NCBI RefSeq assembly: GCF_008638345.1
Contig: NZ_VTVA01000014.1
Location: forward strand, 57,632-121,631
DNA: 64,000 nt
From: Pseudomonas saliphila
GTDB lineage: Bacteria; Pseudomonadota; Gammaproteobacteria; Pseudomonadales; Pseudomonadaceae
Direction of reading: 5' to 3'
The notes under the pieces are model-generated. The model searched no databases and was not told the origin of the DNA. It saw only the letters and a program-made list of their open reading frames with translations. The position numbers and the translations under genes are program-made. Below, piece after piece: positions 60,624 to 64,000 of this stretch. Numbering within the stretch: the first letter of the stretch is position 1; the number at the start of each line of letters is the position of its first letter.

Positions 60624-61790
60624 TCAGAACCGATAAATCGCGGCTGCACCGCTGCTGCCAGGCATACGCTCGGCCGGAACCATATGCACCTCCCCTCCAC
60701 GCTCGAGCACCAGCAGGATAAGCTCATCCAGCACGTCGGCTGCGGTCTGATCCCCTGTCTCATCGAGCAATACTGCCCCTGTATCCCTATCGACCTGCCC
60801 CGGCACTTCCCGGTCGGCCTGTACCAGCAGCGTGCCCACCTTGCCCTGCGCAGCAGCGCTGCCGATTTCGCGGAGATCGTCCCCTGCCTGCTTCTGCGGT
60901 TTCGCGGTGGCGTACTGATCAAGAAGCCCCTCCACGCGTTCGCTGCTGCGACGCTCCATCAATTCGCTGCTGCGCTGTTGCAGAGCCTGAACGTCCAACG
61001 AGCCCTGTCCGAGCTGGATGCCCTCCTTGAGCAACTGCGGATTGTGGCTTTGAGCGCGGAAAAAGGACTGATTTTCCGCTAGACCCGCCAGAATCAGCGG
61101 TAATCCGGAGGGCCGTGAATAGTGCTCAAGAATGGCACGGTCAACCACCCGGAAGAACCGGTCGCGATCGAGGTCTATTTCGGCTTGTTTGCCCGGGCCG
61201 CCGGCCTCATGCGTTTGTGCATCCCCTCGTTCGCTCGCTGCGCTATAGCCGCCGGGATGACCGGACTGGCCTTTCTCGGTCAGTTCAGTACCCAGCGCCT
61301 GATTCTGATTTCGAGGCACCTCGGGCACCAGCTCGACCTCATCAAGAACGTCACTGTTGCCTTCAAACAGGCGTACCTTGTCCCGCGCCAGGCACAGCAC
61401 CTGATAACGATCGGTGGACTGTACGATCCGCAGCAAAGGTTTTAGATAGGGGTGGCAATTGACGATGACATATTCAGGGACGGCGTGTTGTAGCGAGTAC
61501 ACCTTGAAGAAATGTTCACCCCCCAGCACGGCAATACCGTCACGCTGGTGGATCCAGAAATCATGATCGTCGAGCAGGGCATCGAATGGACGCATCAATC
61601 CTGCCGCATCAACGTCTGGCAGCTGCGCCTGCAACCGCTCTCGCAGCCCTCTCAGCATGTTCTTGTAGCGTATGGGATTCTGCTCACGCTCCGGAAAGCT
61701 GCGATGGCTGGGCATATAGAGGGAAAGGCATGTCTGCTTCTCCATCTTTATCAGCTCATTCAGTGTATTGCGGGAGATTCGTTCAGACAT
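60624..61790 (-). CDS. Bacterial archaeo-eukaryotic release factor-like protein (baeRF)
   Basis: The 388-aa protein has three parts resembling aeRF1: an N-terminal domain with CLSLYMPSHRSFPEREQNPIRY, a middle region with a DRFFRVVDRAILEHYS helix, and a C-terminal domain with GLPLILAGLAENQ. No GGQ tripeptide is visible, so peptide release activity is not implied. It resembles baeRF families proposed to bind the ribosome or tRNA-like structures, sometimes in stress. The start at 61790 (MSERISRNTLNELIKM) follows AGGAA; the frame extends 34 codons upstream. Confidence 0.75.
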   Translation of the reverse strand: MSERISRNTLNELIKMEKQTCLSLYMPSHRSFPEREQNPIRYKNMLRGLRERLQAQLPDVDAAGLMRPFDALLDDHDFWIHQRDGIAVLGGEHFFKVYSLQHAVPEYVIVNCHPYLKPLLRIVQSTDRYQVLCLARDKVRLFEGNSDVLDEVELVPEVPRNQNQALGTELTEKGQSGHPGGYSAASERGDAQTHEAGGPGKQAEIDLDRDRFFRVVDRAILEHYSRPSGLPLILAGLAENQSFFRAQSHNPQLLKEGIQLGQGSLDVQALQQRSSELMERRSSERVEGLLDQYATAKPQKQAGDDLREIGSAAAQGKVGTLLVQADREVPGQVDRDTGAVLLDETGDQTAADVLDELILLVLERGGEVHMVPAERMPGSSGAAAIYRF

Positions 61791-62032
61791 GGCTGATTCC
61801 TCGATGGGTCGGGTGGAATACAGGACGACGTCCTGCCGAAGCCCGCCGAACCTGGCCTGACGACCAACGAGCGGGTTTCCGTTGTTGTTCATAAACTTAT
61901 GACGAGGGCCTTCACCATGAGTTCAAGCGGGGGGACTCAGCGGATCTTTTCCGTGCAGCGCAGTGGTATCGCTGAGCGGAACAGGCTATAAGCTAGGTCA
62001 TCCAATGACGGATCTTTGGTTGAGAGTAGAAA

Positions 62033-62239
62033 ATGGCGGCGCAAAAAATAATAGGTATGGTTCTGTTGGTTCTGGGTTTGGTCCTGCTGTATTTCGGTTG
62101 GCAGTCAACCCAGTCTCTGGGTGAGCAGGTGGTTGAATCCGTTACCGGGCGTTTCACCGAAGGAACCATGTGGTATCTGATTGCTGGCAGTGCGGCCCTC
62201 ATTGCCGGTGTCGTCCTGACGCTCCTGCGCAGAAATTAA
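62033..62239 (+). CDS. DUF3185 two-helix membrane protein
   Basis: The 68-aa protein has two membrane helices (about 5-24 and 47-63). The body MVLLVLGLVLLYFGWQSTQS and SVTGRFTEGTMWYLIAG matches small DUF3185 proteins of unknown function, common in Pseudomonas. It starts ATGGCGGC at good spacing from a GAG-rich site. Confidence 0.85.
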   Translation: MAAQKIIGMVLLVLGLVLLYFGWQSTQSLGEQVVESVTGRFTEGTMWYLIAGSAALIAGVVLTLLRRN

Positions 62240-62315
62240 AGGACTCATTCTCCGCCAAAGCGGGCCGCAAGGCGGCGCGGGCGGCAAACACCGACCACCC
62301 ACTTTATTACCGGTA

Positions 62316-62711
62316 TTGCTGATGAAGAGCACCATCGCCTGGCTTTCCATGCCTGTCGCCATCCTGTTGGCGGGCTGCAGCACATCCTATCCAACCTTTC
62401 CTGACGCTCCCGCAAAGCAACCTCCCATACCCCAGACTGTTCAGGTGTATAAATCCGTCGGATCGGTCCAGTGCGGCGACCCTGGCAGCCCCGCTCCGGA
62501 ACTGGCCTTGCAGTTGGTGGAATCAGGCGTCAGCGTATCCGATGCATTCTGTGGCCATGACGGCATGATGCGCATAGCCCAGTGCGGCGCGCCGGACGGT
62601 GCCATTGCCGTATTTTCCATCGCCCAACGAGACCTTGCCGAGGCGCAACGGATTGGATTCAGTCCACTCAGTGAGCTGGCATCGGCGCAGTTAGAGCCGT
62701 GTAATGGGTAG
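62316..62711 (+). CDS. Small lipoprotein of unknown function
   Basis: The 131-aa protein has a lipobox (LLAGC near residue 21) and a domain with VQCGDPGSPAPELALQLVESGV, two further cysteines and a long helix AQRDLAEAQRIGFSPLSEL. No family was recognised. It lies before the extensin-like gene, 23 bp away, so the two may be expressed together. Confidence 0.55.
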   Translation: MLMKSTIAWLSMPVAILLAGCSTSYPTFPDAPAKQPPIPQTVQVYKSVGSVQCGDPGSPAPELALQLVESGVSVSDAFCGHDGMMRIAQCGAPDGAIAVFSIAQRDLAEAQRIGFSPLSELASAQLEPCNG

Positions 62712-62734
62712 CGGGTAACCAGAGCGGAGGACGA

Positions 62735-63454
62735 TTGAAGCCAGTCGCTACGCGCATGATCAAATGGGCGATAGTGCTCGCCATCCTGGCCGGGGTGCTG
62801 GCCAGCAAACCCTGGCAGCACCTGCCGCCAGAGTGGAATCCATGGCAACCGCTGGATATCAGCCATCCTATGACGCCGGTCGGCAAATGGAAGCTGTCGC
62901 AAATCAAGGATGATGCGGAGCTCTGCCAAGCCGTATTGGAAACCGCGCCTGAAGGGTCTCTGGACTATCTGCCTCTGGAAGATTACACCCCCGTAGAAGG
63001 TTGCCCGCTGACCAACGTGGTACGCATCACCCGCTCTCAAAGCACCTACAACTCACCCTTTACTGTCACCTGTCCGCTTGCCGTGGCCTGGGTAATGTTC
63101 GAGCGTCATCAACTCCAGCCGCTGGCGCAGGAGCACATGGGCAGCTCCATTTCGCGCATAGATCATTTCGGCAGCTTCGCCTGCCGCAACATCTATAATC
63201 GGGACAGCGGACGGCGGAGCCAACATGCCACCGCCAATGCACTGGATATCGCCACCTTCCGACTGGAAAACGGCGAACAGATTTCGGTGCTTCGGGATTG
63301 GGACAGCAGTGCCGCCCCGAACAAGGCTGACTTTCTGCGGGCAGTGCACGATGCCGCCTGTGGCTACTTCGGAACGGTCCTGGGCCCGGATTACAACCAA
63401 CCCCACGAAAACCACTTCCACCTCGACGGCAGCGGGTTTGGGTATTGCCGCTAG
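62735..63454 (+). CDS. Extensin-like C-terminal domain protein
   Basis: The 239-aa protein has an N-terminal membrane anchor (about 10-25) and an extensin-like domain with CNRDS-type segment RNIYNRDSGRRSQHATANALDIATFRL, ending HENHFHLDGSGFGYCR. The conserved His residues resemble a metal site of murein-active enzymes (D-Ala-D-Ala peptidase fold). A TTG start at 62735 is supported by GGAGG; an ATG at 62756 has no such site. Confidence 0.85.
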   Translation: MKPVATRMIKWAIVLAILAGVLASKPWQHLPPEWNPWQPLDISHPMTPVGKWKLSQIKDDAELCQAVLETAPEGSLDYLPLEDYTPVEGCPLTNVVRITRSQSTYNSPFTVTCPLAVAWVMFERHQLQPLAQEHMGSSISRIDHFGSFACRNIYNRDSGRRSQHATANALDIATFRLENGEQISVLRDWDSSAAPNKADFLRAVHDAACGYFGTVLGPDYNQPHENHFHLDGSGFGYCR

Positions 63455-63571
63455 GCCTGCAATGTCGCACTGGCACTGTGTCGCATGGACAGCTTCGGGT
63501 ACGGCTGGCATCATCTGCCCCCTGATTCTCGCTTCAGGCGAGGCTGGTTCATCTACGACAAGGTTCTGGTC

Positions 63572-63913
63572 ATGAGTACATTCCCACCCTGCCCCTCCTG
63601 CGGCTCCGAATACACCTACGAAGACGGCGCCATGTACCTGTGCCCGGAATGCGCACACGAGTGGGCCAAGGACGCCGGGAGCGACGCCGACACCGACGCA
63701 CGCGTCATCAAGGATGCCAATGGCAACCTGCTGCAGGATGGCGACAGTGTGACGGTAATCAAGGACCTGAAGGTCAAGGGATCGTCTTCAGTGGTGAAGG
63801 TCGGTACCAAGGTGAAGAACATTCGCCTGGTAGATGGCGATCACGACATCGATTGCAAGATCGACGGTATCGGCGCCATGAAGCTGAAGTCGGAATTCGT
63901 CAAGAAGAGCTAA
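63572..63913 (+). CDS. yjdM: PhnA/YjdM-family zinc-ribbon protein
   Basis: The 113-aa protein begins with a zinc ribbon: CPSC and CPECAHEW (residues 7-10 and 26-29). A PhnA-type domain follows, with [43 protein letters not shown]. Despite the old name, it is not the phosphonoacetate hydrolase; its role is unknown. The start at 63572 is preferred; the frame extends 29 codons upstream. Confidence 0.92.
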   Translation: MSTFPPCPSCGSEYTYEDGAMYLCPECAHEWAKDAGSDADTDARVIKDANGNLLQDGDSVTVIKDLKVKGSSSVVKVGTKVKNIRLVDGDHDIDCKIDGIGAMKLKSEFVKKS

Positions 63914-63992
63914 AAAGCACGGCACCCACCGGCATCACCAATGTGAGCCTTGCCGGGAGAGTCACGACCTGCACAAACCCGTGGGAGATTCT

Positions 63993-64000
63993 ATGGTTCA
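63993..64000 (+). CDS. Possible start of the next gene
   Basis: An ATG at 63993 follows GGGAG at 7 bp and runs off the window after two codons. Nothing more can be said. Confidence 0.3.

Overview
The window is 64 kb of gene-dense, moderately GC-rich chromosome from a gammaproteobacterium of the Pseudomonas / Halopseudomonas type. The basis is gene order: tRNA-Ser(UGA) - Bax-inhibitor-1 - tusDCBE, then cysG / serS / crcB / rarA / lolA / ftsK / aat / bpt / infA follows the familiar Pseudomonas core arrangement. acnB, a MiaE-type hydroxylase and a UspA tandem protein with an Anr/Fnr box fit the same lineage. Species assignment cannot be made from sequence reading alone.

Left block (1-9656, all plus strand): the 3' end of hsdS and a complete hsdR of a type I restriction system, then a four-gene overlapping signalling operon: CHASE3-GAF hybrid histidine kinase with three receiver domains, CheR methyltransferase, stand-alone CheB methylesterase, and a receiver-histidine kinase. 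The block ends within about 20 bp of a 46-nt fragment that matches the 5' half of a selenocysteine tRNA (anticodon UCA) and has no 3' half. This suggests that the block was inserted into, or deleted part of, a selC gene that once followed selB.

Selenium block (9673-13679, minus strand): a thioredoxin-like 478-aa protein, a UGSC-family selenoprotein whose reading frame crosses an in-frame UGA at 11965-11967 (motif D-U-G-S-C), and selB. The first two overlap by 4 bp and selB follows 69 bp later. Conventional gene calling would split the selenoprotein into two fragments or end it at residue 93.

13.8-31.9 kb: YigZ/IMPACT protein, katG flanked by short palindromic sequences, a chemoreceptor with apparently two CHASE3-like modules, a GST, tRNA-Ser, a YccA-like membrane protein, the tusDCBE sulfur relay, two convergent phospholipase-D-type cardiolipin synthases, and an ExbB/ExbD/TonB-like operon. 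That operon also carries a very large LprI/ankyrin lipoprotein, a small winged-helix regulator and a membrane protein.

32-38 kb: gluconokinase, a ParD-like / zeta-like pair, a cstA - small CC-ending protein - ArsA-type ATPase operon, lipocalin and a class I glutamine amidotransferase. 38.3-49.2 kb: corA and the Pseudomonas core run cysG to infA. trxB, which lies between ftsK and aat in Pseudomonas aeruginosa, is absent here. 49.4-64 kb: AI-2E-type permease, acyl-CoA dehydrogenase with divergent LysR regulator, a solute-binding protein, miaE, an Anr-box-controlled usp gene, acnB, and a series of small envelope proteins and lipoproteins, a bacterial aeRF1-like protein, an extensin-like protein and a PhnA/YjdM zinc-ribbon protein.

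The strongest unusual signal is the selenium locus: a UGA-containing gene coupled to a thioredoxin-domain partner and selB, next to what looks like a broken tRNA-Sec gene.
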